In this document: positions 1 through 12,900 of the stretch, in pieces
How the letters are laid out: each line of letters begins with the position of its first letter
Position numbering within the stretch: the first letter of the stretch is position 1
DNA from: Alnus glutinosa
Taxonomy: Eukaryota; Streptophyta; Magnoliopsida; Fagales; Betulaceae
Length of the DNA: 64,000 nt
NCBI RefSeq assembly: GCF_958979055.1
Contig: NC_084887.1
Coordinates: 27,147,544 to 27,211,543 of the forward strand
Direction: 5' to 3'
Translations under genes and position numbers: made by a program
Notes under the pieces: generated by a model
Databases searched by the model: none
What the model was told of the DNA's origin: nothing
What the model saw: the letters and a program-made list of their open reading frames with translations, nothing else

Positions 1-133
1 AAAATAGATATGCCAAATACAAGAAATAATGAATAAGAAATATGTTTTACCTTACTTTTCTTTTATTTTTATTTATTTTATTTTTTGAAGTAACCTTACT
101 TCTCCAATGTATATGTATAAAAGTAGTGCTAGG

Positions 134-921
134 TAGGGGGGTGCAAAACCCGCAATTCCCGCCCCGCCCCGCCCCGCAGGACCCGCCCCACCCCGCCCCG
201 CAGAGGACCGAGTTTTCAAATTTTTTTGCGGGTTAGGATCTTAATTTGAGAAATTTATGCGGGGCGGGGCGGGTTGCGGGTTTAGCCTTTTAAAAAACGC
301 GGGTCCCCGCCCCGCACCACACAAAGGGGAAGAAAAAAAAAAAAAACTAGCTCTATGGTTCAATTTCATTGTGTGAGAAATATAATTTTTATGGTTCAAT
401 TTCATGGGATGTTAAAATGTACACATTTTTATTGTATTGTTATTTGAAATAATCTTTTTATTACTTTTGGAAAAAACAAGAAAATTGATTACATGGAATA
501 GTGAAATATTATAACTTTTTATTCTTTACATTTATTCAATTATGTTTTATTGATTGGAGAAAATAGAAATCATGTTTCTTAGAATTTTATCTTATAATTA
601 ATAGGGCTTTTAGTTTAAAAGGCTAATTCCATAAAAAATGTTCTTGAATGGAAATATGAATTTAATTTTTTATTTAAAAAATCGGTATTTTTTTTTTGAA
701 TTTTTATTTTTTACAAAATAAAATCAAAATTATGTAAATGCCACTTAAAATACCCGCGCCCGCCCCGCAATACCCGCAATCCCCGCCCCGCACGAACCCG
801 CCCCGCACGGTTAGTCTTTATCAAGTGCGGTTTGCGGGTTGAAAATTTCCAACCCGCAAAGGTGCGGGGCGGGGCCAAAAAAGGCGGAAACCCGCACCAC
901 CCCGCCCCATGCACACCCCTA
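134..921. mobile_element. Non-autonomous hAT element with 8-bp target duplication
   Basis: The termini are inverted repeats: TAGGGGGGTGC at the left and GCACACCCCTA at the right. A perfect 8-bp duplication GTGCTAGG flanks the element at 126-133 and 922-929, which is the hAT signature. Both ends are built from repeated CCCGC/GCGGG words (about 140-315 and 750-910), while the centre is very AT-rich. There is no transposase reading frame, so the element must have been moved by a partner elsewhere. The GC-rich ORFs at 42-236 and 711-932 are artefacts of these ends. Confidence 0.88.
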
Positions 922-929
922 GTGCTAGG

Positions 930-1171
930 CATACAATTTTTATTATAAAATTATTTATAAATTGATGAATAGATTGTAATTGGTAAAATAATTAAGTAAA
1001 ATATTTTTATCGTATCAATATTCTTAATTATTTTGCCAATTATGAATTGACAGCTTTGTTGATGACTATTTAGAAAGTTGTTTCCATACATACTCTCATT
1101 TATGAAGCAGCGAGAGAAAACGATTCAATCTCCATTGCGTCAGAGAAAACAAGAAAGAAATAAGTGCGGAT
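930..1171 (+). other. Upstream region of the membrin gene
   Basis: This is an AT-rich stretch between the hAT element and the first codon. It presumably holds the membrin core promoter and short 5' leader, but I cannot pick a convincing TATA box. The hAT element therefore ends only about 250 bp from the start codon. Confidence 0.4.
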
Positions 1172-4100
1172 ATGGATGGAGGAGGAGGAGGAGGGAGGAG
1201 TACGCTGTCGGAGATATACCAGAACGCGAAGAAGGTGCTGTTGAGGACGAGGGACGCGGTGGAACGCCTGGAGCGTCTCGAGTACTCGAGCGCCGGTATG
1301 GAATCTCCTCCGGAGCTCTCGTCCTCAATCGCGAGGGACATCACCCACATCCAGTCCCTCTGCGTCGAGATGGATCGCCTCTGCCGCTCCCTCCCCGCCA
1401 AGTCCCACCGCGATCTCTGGAAACGGTGAGCTTTCTTTCTCCAATGAATCTGTACTCTGATTGCTTTGTTTGGGAGACATGGATTTGGGTTTTCTTCTTC
1501 TTTTTTGTTTGGTGTCGATTCTGACCCATTACTGTCATTTATAATATTTTCTTCAAAGCAAGTCAATTTCATGAATTTTTCGAGAGACCAATTTGTAATC
1601 GAGCGCAAATTGAGTCATTTCAATACCATGTGAAAGGCTCATTTCGAATAATTTGTCAGTAGGTGACCAAATACCTTGTAAAAGGAACCCTTTCTCGTCA
1701 AATTTCACTGGGTTACTGATACATCGTTAATTATGGTATACATGATAATTCCTGTGCGAATTGTACTTTCATGAATATTCTTTGTCATCTTTGCACTTCC
1801 AGCATTGGATCTGCTGTTTGCATGGAAGTTTGCAGTGTACATAATTGGTTGTAGCAATTGGATAATAGGATCTGCACTTTGTGTAAATTTTTACAGTGTA
1901 ACAAAACTATTGTAGTTTTAATGCTATTTAATGATCATGTATCTTGATGGGATGCAGTTCTTGTTTTGTCATGCAGAAAAGTTGAACAAGTAGCAGAAGA
2001 GGCTGAATCTTTGAAACAAAGTGTGGATAAATATTCTTTAAGGACTCAGAGGAGGATGACGGAAGCCAAAGAGAGGCAAGAATTGCTTGGAAGAGCTGTA
2101 TGTAATTCTTTCTTTATCTGATGCCAGTATGCCAGCAGTGAAGATTCCCTTGGTTTGGCAACTGAATTATTTTTGCTTCAGTATCTTATGAACATATTTT
2201 ATGTTGTAGAATGGGGACTCTCATGTTCTAAAAATATTTGACGAGGAAGCGCAAGCAATGCAGTCAGCTCGTAATTCTGCCCGGATGTTGGAAGAAGCTA
2301 GTTTAACTGGTGAGGCCATCCTGTCTGCAATGTCAGGCTCAAGGGAACGTCTAAAGGTATCTGCAATCCAGCCCCTGCGTAGCCACATGCGCTCACCATA
2401 TGCACTCACACATACACATGCACACGTATAGTTCATACAATAAGCTAATGTCTGATTAAGGACAGGACTCTGGAATTTCAATATAAGCAAGACAATGTCT
2501 AAATCAACTTTTGTTGTTGGATTCTCTTAAATCTTTTGTTTGTATAGCCTTGTTTGGCATATTTTGGTTATTATTATCGTATCTATTTTAAGTCATCTAT
2601 TGTTTGGAGATAATAGATCTGGTAGTTGCAGCTGCAACAGCTTTGAGATTTGGTGATCGTAGTGCTTTTGATTTGTGTTTTCTGCTAGTTAATAGTATGT
2701 AAATATTCTTATATTAATCAATGGTTTTGATGAAGGTGTTTATTTTTTATTTTTTATATGAGAAGTGCTACACTTACTAAACTTTTTTTTTCCCCAAAAG
2801 TTGATTCTCAAATGATGTGTCAATCATTGATAAGATCTATTATTTTAGAAAATGTGTCACTATTTCATGGGATGTTGACACATCATTTAAGAATAGGGTT
2901 GTAAGCGAGTAGAGCTACTCGTGAACATGTTCGGACTCGGTTCAGACTAGCTTAGCTCGTGATTGGTTCGTTTATTAAACGAACAGAGCTTGACCAAAAA
3001 ATTCAGGCTCTGCTCGTATAAGCCCGGCTTAGCTTGTATAAGCTTGTATAATTTTATTTTTATTATATTAGTTTTAACTTTGTAATAAAACATGCCAAGT
3101 ACTTAAAAAAAATGTTCTTCGTAATGTAATAGATATAAGTTGAATTATTGTAATTGTAAGTCTGGATATAGATTTAAGTGCTTTTGTGTGTATATGAGTA
3201 AGCTTGTGTATGTATAAAAAAAAAAAAAATTACCTATCAAAAGTATATTATAAGAGCATCTGTATTAAGCTCTCCAAAATTTTCTCCAAATTTAACCCAA
3301 ACAATCTAACTTTTTTTTTTTTTTTTAATTTTATCTCTCACTTTTGAAAAACTTCCTACATCAAACTCTCTAATATTTCTCTATTTTAATTATATATTGC
3401 TTTTTTTATTAGTTTTGACACCAACCAATTTAACTGTATGAACATCAAATTTTCCTACATCAAACAATCCCACCACAATCGGCTACCTACAGAACTGAGA
3501 ACTTCAAATTTTCAATTCCCAGCCACTACAAACATCAACACAATACCACCAAAATCTCAAAATTATACCATCAAACACCACCCCATTTGCCATCAACAGA
3601 GAACTCAAGTTCTCACTAGAATCGGCCAAAACAGGGCAAATTCTCAAGCCTTAAACAAAAACCCAAAATACCGATAATCATCCAACAAAACATCATAAAT
3701 AAGAAATCCAACCCACAACTCATTAACCAATTGAAACCCACAATTTCAAACCCTAAATCAAATATATATATATATATATATATTTGAAATGAAACCCTAA
3801 ATCAATTGAAAACAAAGAATGAAGCTCATGTTTGGGAAGTGAAATCCGCCAAATACCAAACACTCTCTCGGTGTTTGCAAGTGGAGACGACGGAACCCAG
3901 AATATGGCTACTTTGTTGAGCACCAGAAGCAAAACCCAGTTCTTGATTTCCTTCGGTGATGATTTCATATGCTTCAGAATGAGAAGAAGACTTGGACTTC
4001 TTGGAGTCGGAGAGGAGGCTCAAGTTCTTGTCCTCAGCAAAATCTTGCTCTTCTTGCTCGTCTTGTGCATCTATCAGAATCCATATCAAAAGCCATGAGA

Positions 4101-5335
4101 GAGAGAGAGTTTGGGTGTTTTGAGAAAGAGGGAAAAACTTCTGCACACAGTGAAGAAGCTCTATAAAGAGATGAGAAGTGAAGAAAGGCGCGAGAATGAA
4201 AAAAAAATAATAAAAAATGGAATAGCATGAGTTTGATTGGCGTTAAATATGGAGAATGATTCTGACAAGAGGTATTTTGGTGAAATGATGAAGAGCTTGA
4301 TGCAGATGAGTTTTTGAGAAGTTTCACCAAAATTTGGTGAAATGTTTGAAATGCCGAGCTCGATGCGGATGCTCTAAGATAAAGATATAAAATTGAGATT
4401 AGATTATTTAATAATTGAGTTAGTTTATCTAATTACTCAAATAATAAATCTTAACCATAATTAAATAACTAATAATTAGTATTAATTTTTTTTAAAAAAA
4501 ATATTGAACAATTCCAACATTTACTTTATATATAGAATAACTAAATTAATTGAGTAGCTCGTAAACAAGTTTGAGTTTGTTCGAAAAATAAATGAATAGA
4601 GCTTGAATAGATTATGTAGTTCGGTGATAAGCTCGAGCTTAGCTCATGTTCGAAAAAAATTAAACGAACCGAGCTTCAACATCATTCAATACTCGGCTCA
4701 GTTACAACCCTATTTGGGAACCAATTTTAGGGGAAAAAAATTGGGAAGTAGAGTATTTCTCCTTTAATTTTTTTTTTTGGTTCCTTTTGAGTTCTGACCA
4801 TCCCTCAAAGGAGAAGCCTTCAGTAGCCTATAAAATATCATTGCTTTATGATTGTGTGTATGTGGTATGTTTGTCCAGTAGGTTCTCTCTCTCGGATAAA
4901 TCCATAAATGATTTGAGATTCGAACTACTAATTGGGAATGGTCGGATATGCTGCATGAGAATTGGGGTTCTTAATTATTATGCATGATCCATTTTTTAGT
5001 AGTATATTTTATGATCCTTTTGGATCGATTTAAAGCATGAAAAAAGTAAACAGGTCTAAATTGTTGAGGGTAGCTAATCTCCTTGACAGATAATGTTTAG
5101 TGATGCTCTGACATGAAATGTTGTTACTGATGCGCATAAGCACTTTGTCTGATATGCTTTTTTCTTGGTTCAGAAAGCACACCGGAAAGCACTGGATGTA
5201 CTTAATACAGTGGGGCTCTCAAATTCTGTATTGAGGCTGATTGAGAGGAGGCACCGTGTTGATAATTGGATTAAATATGCAGGCATGATTTTGACTGTCG
5301 TCATTGTGTTCATCATTTGGAGGTGGAAAGGATGA
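1172..5335 (+). CDS. MEMB: Membrin-type Golgi Qb-SNARE (MEMB11/12-like), 4 exons
   Basis: Exons 1172-1425, 1977-2097, 2210-2356 and 5174-5335 join through GT/AG introns into a 227-residue protein. Membrins are tail-anchored Qb-SNAREs that act in ER-Golgi and intra-Golgi vesicle fusion. A Gly-rich start is followed by an N-terminal helical region, then a SNARE region at about residues 125-195. This contains the highly conserved block ALDVLNTVGLSNSVLRLIER. The protein ends in a single hydrophobic anchor (about 205-224) and a short basic tail, as in the family. The ATG at 1172 opens the conserved frame. The expected zero-layer Gln appears to be Ser169. Intron 3 is 2.8 kb because of nested transposons. 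Recognition by family resemblance is strong; the choice between MEMB11 and MEMB12 orthology is not made. Confidence 0.93.
2894..4712. mobile_element. hAT-type element inserted in the MITE
   Basis: Terminal repeats are TAGGGTTGTAA and TTACAACCCTA. The flanking 8-mers are tttaagaa (2886-2893) and tttgggaa (4713-4720), which match at 6 of 8 positions and differ only by A/G transitions, as expected of an aged hAT duplication. Subterminal regions are rich in gagct/agctc words. There is no transposase; much of the interior is a later PIF/Harbinger insertion. Confidence 0.78.
3254..4374. mobile_element. PIF/Harbinger-like element with TAA target duplication
   Basis: The left end is GAGCATCTGTATTAAGCTC, and the reverse complement of the right end is GAGCATCCGCATCGAGCTC. 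TAA flanks both sides (3251-3253 and 4375-4377), the classic PIF/Harbinger target. The 1.1-kb interior has a minus-strand stretch at about 3820-4110 with an acidic, Ser-rich reading frame that might be a transposon-gene relic. I do not recognise a transposase motif. Confidence 0.75.
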
Positions 5336-6979
5336 TTTACTCTTGTCTAGCGATGTGTGTTTTGTGCATTTCCTCCAGATGCATTTTTTGTCAATGTAAT
5401 TTCATGTTGGAAAGGTAATGAGGTTACACAAAGGCTATCTTTGAGCTATACTTCTATAAAATTGGCTGTCTACTATCTTGGACTTCTCTTCCTGTCAACT
5501 GTTGAAATCTTAAATGTAGTGCACCTCCATTTTCTGTGGATTATTTTGGTGTGTACACCATTGTATTTAGTTATCTGGCCAAAAGATGTTTTGGAGTGTG
5601 ACTGACAGGGGGCAAGTTTGGCTAGTTGGTGTGAAGAAGTTTTATTTATTTAAACCTGATTTTTCCTAAATGAATGCCTTTGAAAATCCGCCATAAATTT
5701 TCTTTCTTGTTGTATAATACTTGGGGAATTGACAGCGGGCCAGATTTGGGTTTGAGAAGTCTTGTTTTTAGTCCTAAAACTGGCCCATTGATTTTTCTTT
5801 CGTGCAAATTACAGAAAAAGGAGAGCAACGTCCCACGTCTCCTTTTTCTAATTGCCTGAGAATGAATCATTCCCAAAAGAAGGGTGAGTATCATCAATCA
5901 TAGGATGATAAGCGACAGCTTCGATTGTCTTAATGATCGATCTTGTAGGGCCAAAGTATTTCAAATGTGTTCGTTGAAAGATGGTGCCCCTATAGCGCGC
6001 GCATGAAAGGGAGTTGTTGCTGTAGATTGGTGGAACGTACAGTTATACCAAAACCCTGCGCATGCGAGGTATTGAGGTCTTCTTGCGTGCGACGTTTTAA
6101 TTCAGGAGTTACTATTATATATCCTCTGCCCCATCAAAGGTTCTGAGAAATTGAGGAGTGCAAGAACGGAGCCCGGGGGTGGCCACCACGGCTCTCTCAA
6201 GAGCAGCAAAAATGCCTCCTCTGGCTTGGGTCGTCCATGCAAACTAGCCCTTTTCTCAATAATGCAGTAAGTGGGTGGGCCGAAGTTCCATAATTCCTCG
6301 CACCTCCGTCAATGCATGGTAGTGGGCTTGGAGCACCCTCAATCAATCTAGTTTGGTCTACCCGAACGTCCTATGATTGTATAATTTATATTATATATAC
6401 ATACTGTCAAAGTACTTCACGCAACAGAAAGACAAGCGTGGCCACGTGGGATTATGCATGGGTTTTATTTTATTGTTTTGCGAGGAATACACGGGAAGAG
6501 TGAGGGGACTCCGTAGGGAGGCTAGCTAGTTTATCCGAAAGTTGCGTCAGTAAGAAGTTACCAAAATTACTACCAGGTAAAGACGCCACGTACACTTTAT
6601 TAACCACGGAATACATTACTGTCGAACTGTCAAATTTATACCAAACAGGGAAAGAGAGAGAGGTTTGGTTAGCAAGGCAAAGAAAAGAAAGAAAGAAAGG
6701 AATTTGGTCAGTTCTGTTTTCTCTTGGCTTATCTCATCTCAATTCTCATATTACTACAAGCACTCGCTTGCTTTATCTCGGTCTTCTCCGCTTCTCCGCC
6801 CTTCCCCTGCCTTCGCATTCTCTCTAACACGCTCTCTCTCTTTCTCTTTCTTATCCTGTATTTTTTTTTTGGTCTACGAAAAATAGGAATAATTAAAATT
6901 AAAAATAAGAAAGCAGTGTTAGGCACTCTCTCGCCCTTTCCCGACTGGTTGCACTCTCTCTTTCTCTCGCGAGTTGCGA
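5336..6979. other. Intergenic region between membrin and ClpX
   Basis: It begins with the presumed membrin 3' UTR. The last 330 bp are rich in CT tracts and look like the ClpX 5' leader (pyrimidine patches at about 6770-6865 and 6925-6970). I see no other gene and no clear transposon boundary here. Confidence 0.4.
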
Positions 6980-9900
6980 ATGTCTGGAATCTGGAGATGG
7001 AGCAACAAGGCGAAGCGAATGACGCAGCTGCTGACGTCAGATACCAGCCGGTTCACGCAGGTGCGCCCAATCTCGGCCCACCTCAACCACCTCCCGGTCG
7101 GCATGCACCGCCGCCGCGAGTCGCTTGTCGGAGTCCAAGAGCGGTACAAGTGGGGCCACGGTGGCTCCGACAGCGATGGCTTCAAGAGCAATCGAATCCG
7201 CAAGATTCGCGCGGAGGCCAATTGCCCGCGCTGCTTCAAGCACATGGATCTTCTCTTCTCCTTCTCCACTCGCCACAATTTGTCCCCACCGGTTCCGCTC
7301 GGTCCGGTCGATGTTGTTGATGAGGATGGTGATGATCCTACCAAGACCGGAGGAGCCGTCAATCTCTGCCCCAATTGCAAGACCGCCTACTACTTCCGCC
7401 CCCACGGGATCTCTCCTCTCCAGGGCAGCTTCGTCGAGATTGCCAGAGTCAATAACACCTCCAGGAGCAACAGCAAAGCTGATGGGAGTGGTAACGGTGG
7501 TGTAGAAGAAGATTATCGGAATACTAATCCTAATACTAACACTTGTACTAATATTAACAATAATAATAGGTTTAGGGTCTCGTTTTGGGACACTTTAAGA
7601 TCGTACAGTTCAGGTGGAGACCCGCCGGAGAATTGGCCGCCTCCTCCTTCGGGAAATGGGTTGGCGGTGCACACGCCTCCGGGGCCACCGTTTGCGCCCG
7701 GGGTTAATGTGGTTCGGGCGGCAGGGCCCGGTGGAGGTGGCTCTGCTGGTGGTGGTGGTGATGGTAGAAGTAACGGTGAGAAAAACGGATGGGGCGGGTC
7801 CAATTTGGGCAAGGAATTTCCCACGCCAAAGGAGATCTGCAAGGGTCTCGACAAGTTTGTCATTGGCCAAGATAGAGCCAAAAAGGTCGGTCTAGGTTTG
7901 CTTGTTATCCATTTCTGTACATATCATAGCAATCGGACAAATTGAATTCTACCAATGCATAAAATGTCTATTCAATACAAGAAAAATGTCAATGCGTTGC
8001 TCAAATCCATTGAAGATTGTTCATTGTAATCTTCTTACCTATCTGATCTGCGACATACTCATCATGGTCAACACCCATGTTTCACATGCTGCTGGATCTA
8101 TTATTCCGTTGAACATACACACAAAGACAGACTGAAGGAGAGAGACATGCTGCTAAAAGGATACATCTGTTACGTGTGACAAAATTTAAATATATTAAAG
8201 ATTTAGGTGGTGGTGTTTGAGACTCATGATTTCAGCGTTTGCGTTACTTGTTTATACTTTAGTCTCAGCATTTATGAGAAATGGAATGCACATTTAGGGA
8301 AATTCTGGGTTTTTTTTTATCTTAATTACTTTCTCTAAAACTTACTCCATGGATGCTTTCTCTTTATCCTGCAGGTTCTTGCTGTTGCTGTATATAACCA
8401 CTATAAAAGAATATATCATTCATCCCTGCAAAAAGGGTCAGTTTTTACCATGGAATTTGTTTAATGCATTTTGTGCGCCCCTAAAATAACTGACCTCAGA
8501 CTCATTCTGATTTTTTTCCATTTTTCTTTTTTTGGAATGGGAATTCATATTTCAGCAGTGGGAGAATGGTTTTCTATCCTTTTACAGTCGTTTTTGGATT
8601 TTATCTAATAGAACAAACTGCCGGATTTTAATACTAGGTCAGGAGCAGAATCGGGAATTCCAGAGAGAATAGATGATGAGGATAATGTGGAGCTAGAAAA
8701 GAGCAATGTCCTTTTGATGGGCCCGACTGGCTCAGGTACAACTATGACCATGTGCCCATTCTTCTATGACTTGCACTGAAAACCAGTGGCCTCCACATGA
8801 TTTATTTGATAGAGGTGTATCCATTCTCTTAATTTTTAAGATCAAACTGCCATTCTAACCTGCATATTGTAAAACAGGGAAGACATTGCTTGCAAAAACA
8901 CTAGCTCGATTTGTGAATGTGCCCTTTGTCATTGCTGATGCAACAAATTTAACACAGGTAGGTCTGTTTCTGATTGATGCATTAATAGTAGTTATTAAAA
9001 AATGTGCAACGTAGAATATCAGACTGCTTGAACTTAAAAACTCAGTATCAGATCAAGGTTGTTTATGTACTTATTTTTCCTTTTCAGTATTAGTAATTAT
9101 CTTTTTTCAGCAGTAGTAATTATTGATTTTTAACATGCTTGTTATCTATTACTAATTGGTAAACTGCTACCAAATTTCATTGGGAAAAGGAAACTTTGCT
9201 TGTTCTAGTATTATTAATATGTTTTTGTGCGGCTACATTCTTCTGGGATCGATGGATTTTATTCATATATTTTTCATTTATTACCATTCAATTAAAGGAG
9301 GCAAATAATGACTTTATTATTTATTTATCTTAAATTTGCAGGCAGGTTATGTTGGAGAAGATGTTGAATCAATCTTGTATAAACTGCTTGCGGTATGCTT
9401 CATGTTTAGCACCTTTAGATTACAAACTGACATTGTTTTTGAATTAATCTTGGAATCATCTGGGAATTCTGCAAACATCTGACAATTTTTGAAATAATTC
9501 GTGCTTCTTTTTCTTCTTTTTTTATTATTATTGTTATTATTATTTTTTTATATATATGGGATGGTTGATTTTCATAACAAGAAAATTTAATTTTTCAAGA
9601 AGGGACGTTGCTGAGGATACTGCCTCTTAACTTGAGATGAATATTGTCATGCAGTGAAGAGTTTGTATCAAATTTGTAGAGGAAAAACGACTTTTTTACA
9701 AACTTCATAAAAACTGAGATAAAAGAAGCTTGGCTTGGGGCAATCCTCTTTTTCTTTTTTTCTTTTTTCTTTTTTGGCTTGGGTCAATAGATTCTTGTTC
9801 TGCTAACACAAAAAGATTATTCCCAGATTATTTTGGTTGTGGGATCATGTTGTAGAATAAAAATGTACTGGACTAGCTCCAGCCTCCTTGCCAATGTGCT

Positions 9901-12900
9901 TACTAGATCTTGGAGTTGCATATATTACTTCATATTGTTTTAGGCTACTCATCTTAGTCGCATCAATGTTCTTTTGTGTTATGCTAACACAAAAGGACTA
10001 TTCCCAGACTGTTGGGTTGTGGGACCATATTGTAGAATAAAAATGTATTGGACCTAGCTTCAGCCTCCTAGCTCTCGGAGTTGCATATATTATTTCATAT
10101 TGTTTTAGGCTACTCACCATTGCCACTTATCAGTGGATTGCTCTCACCACCTAATTGTGGGCATAGCCCTCCAATTGGCCTGTCAACGACATATCTTTGG
10201 GGAACTTGTGGACTTCTGAATTTGCTAAGTTTAATGATTTTTGTGCATCAATCCTTTGACTGCTATTTGGTGTGAGGTAATTTTCTATTTTATGTTGCGT
10301 CTGTACTTGGGTTCCCCCTCCCTTCCTATGGTGTGTTTTAAAGTTGGCTTAAAAAAATTGGTAATTTATTGTCACATCTTTGTCACTTCTGATACTTTTC
10401 GTGTTCTATTAGTTCCTGCTCTTTTAGATGGGTGTGCTTCAGTAACAGTATTTTTCATTCTCCATTATAATCTATCTAAAGAATTTCAAGAAGGATTAGG
10501 CTCCTTAAGAAAATATAAAGTGGATTTTTATGTGGACTACTGTGAAACAGGAACTTCATTGACAATTCTGATGGGAGTTGAAATAGCTATATGGGCTGGG
10601 AAGAGGAAAGGCATAAGGGTGGTACAATAATATATTGATGCCCTGATTTGAAAGTTTAAGATCCTTAGCAAAAGAAAAGAAAAAAAATTGTTTTTTGCTT
10701 TGTTTTTCTTGATTTGAGGGTTTTTAGCACCCCCCCCTGCGCTCCTCCTCCTCCTCCTCTTGTTGGGTGGTTTTCACCCTTTAACTGGGTGCTTTTGTTT
10801 GATCACTATGCCTTTGCTCCTATTTGATCTAATAGTTTAGCTTTCTTAAACATCAAAATGCATTATCTTTTAGCCTCTCAGCTTGTGCTTGCTGTTCATT
10901 ACTAACATTTTCATGCTTGTCCATTACAATTTAGGCAGCTGAGTTCAATGTACAAGCAGCTCAACAAGGGATGGTCTACATAGATGAAGTTGACAAGATA
11001 ACTAAGAAGGTTCTGCAAGTTTTGATTTCATAGTAGTTTGATCAAATTTCTAGGTACGTTTATACCCAAAATATACTTAACTGTGTCTCATTTTTCAGGC
11101 AGAGAGCTTAAACATTAGCAGAGATGTTTCTGGCGAGGGCGTCCAACAGGCATTATTGAAAATGCTAGAAGGAACTGTGAGTCAATTGGTTCTACTCTGC
11201 AGTCATTCTCTTTGGTTTATTTATTTTTTATATTTCTGCTGTCATCCTTTTGGGTTAATTTTTAAGGAATGCAAGTTTGGTTTTTATACTCAAGTCTTTC
11301 CTGATCTGTAGAATCGCGAGCACATGAGAATCACTTATAGGTGTAATATAATATCATAGTGCAATCCATTATGCAGTTTTATGCACACTACTGAGCTTCC
11401 CTCTTGTGATGTTTATGGGGTTATGTAATTTGTCATAGATCACTACTTTTAAAATGATCTAGGGTCTGTTTAAGGACGAGTTTAAATGGTATGGTGAAGA
11501 ATCCCTTGTGGTTATGCTGGTTTTGGTCTAAGATATAGAGATACAGAGATAACTGGAAACATACATTGATGCGGTAGAACACAAATGTTCTTTGGGATCC
11601 AAAAGAATAAAAGGAACCTTTTCAGAGAGACTAGCAGATAACACATTGAGGAAAGAGTAAATCCAAAGGGGTTTCTTGGAAGATGTGTAAGCTAGAGAAA
11701 ACTCTTGTTTCAAATGAACCAAACGGTATGTTTATCAAGAAGGTGTAAGAATGCTAATGGGAGGTTGAAGAACCTTTTTGAGCAGTTTAAGTTTGTAAAA
11801 CAGTTTATTGGAGAGTAAATTTAAGTCAGAAAATATGAACTGGTTCTAAAATCTTTGTGGGTTTTCAAAAGCCTGAACTGCAGATGGAAGCAACCCTTTG
11901 GAGATTTGGAGCCCTATCTACAGTCAGTAGCAATAGATGGTTGGATAAACCTTCAGGGGAGACAGTTCAACTATGTTCTTTTAGGATGGAAAGGAACAAA
12001 GTATGGATTTGAATGGTATTTCTACAAGGGACTTGGTTTTCTGACCATGTTCTGTGCTTGGAAATCACCTCATAATTTTTCACTAGTTCAGTGTTTTACT
12101 CTTTTAATGGGTCTTAGTTATGCAACTGTTATATTTATATATGACGAGGAACCCCTCCAAGTTGCAATGTCCCCCCCAAACTATCTAACCCTTACACCTA
12201 GCCTCCTTCTGTTAGGATTTTCTGTTTTAAATCTGTCAGAAATGGGTCACGTGTGATACACATGACGTAAAGATGTCTATCATACCCCTATCATGTGTGA
12301 AATTCAATTATGCCCTTGGATGGATTGAAAAAAGGGTTAAATACAAAATTGGTCCTTGTGCTTTTAGTGCATATAAAATTAGTCTTTAGGTTTTCAAAAG
12401 TGATACAATTAGTCCTTAGGCATTTTGACCATGTAAAAATTACTCCTTCTATCTGCTTCCGTTAATGAGCCATTTGCCACAAGTAAAAAAAAAGCCGGTT
12501 GCTCCAATCGTATTGTGTCGTGTGTACCATCTCCATGTTATCATTGTCGAATCATCAAACATTGCCAAATCAGTGCTCCATTTGGTCCCATGACTCTGCT
12601 TCAGCCACACCACGTCAACAAAAACAAATCGCACATAATTAATTGCCAAATCAAGGGTTTTGTTCCACGCTTAACCCATCTCCGCCGCTGCTGCGCTTGG
12701 GTAGTGGTCCATATTGGTTGTGAGCATTGGGAATATTACCCAGAATTGGTATTTTGGGAATAAGAAGTCTATATTGATACCCAATTACTTGTTTCGAGTC
12801 AGGTGTGCCTCAGTTCTACTCATGAACAAGGCCGTAGACTAGAGGCGGGCCAAGTACAAGCTTGTTCATGTGGTGGCATCTAGGATGTGGAGGCTTCTAG

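Larger units (their letters stand above)
2761..4760. mobile_element. Foldback MITE, split by a nested hAT element
   Basis: Arms at 2761-2893 and 4721-4760 pair as an imperfect inverted repeat once the hAT insert is removed. The left arm begins AGAAGTGCTACACTTAC and the reverse complement of the right arm begins AGAAATACTCTACTTCC. The pairing continues through TTTTTCCCC and AAATGATGTGTCAA. Rejoined, the MITE would be about 170 bp. A MITE with similar ends lies at 57741-57900. I cannot read its own target duplication. Confidence 0.75.

Noticed and set aside
711..932. GC-rich open frame on the minus strand
   Set aside because: It is the low-complexity CCCGC end of the hAT element, with no start context or homology.
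6974..6979. Upstream TTG as ClpX start
   Set aside because: Plant nuclear genes initiate at ATG; the in-frame ATG at 6980 is used.
10241..10630. 129-codon open frame in ClpX intron 5
   Set aside because: It lies between well-supported ClpX exons, has no recognisable domain and odd composition.
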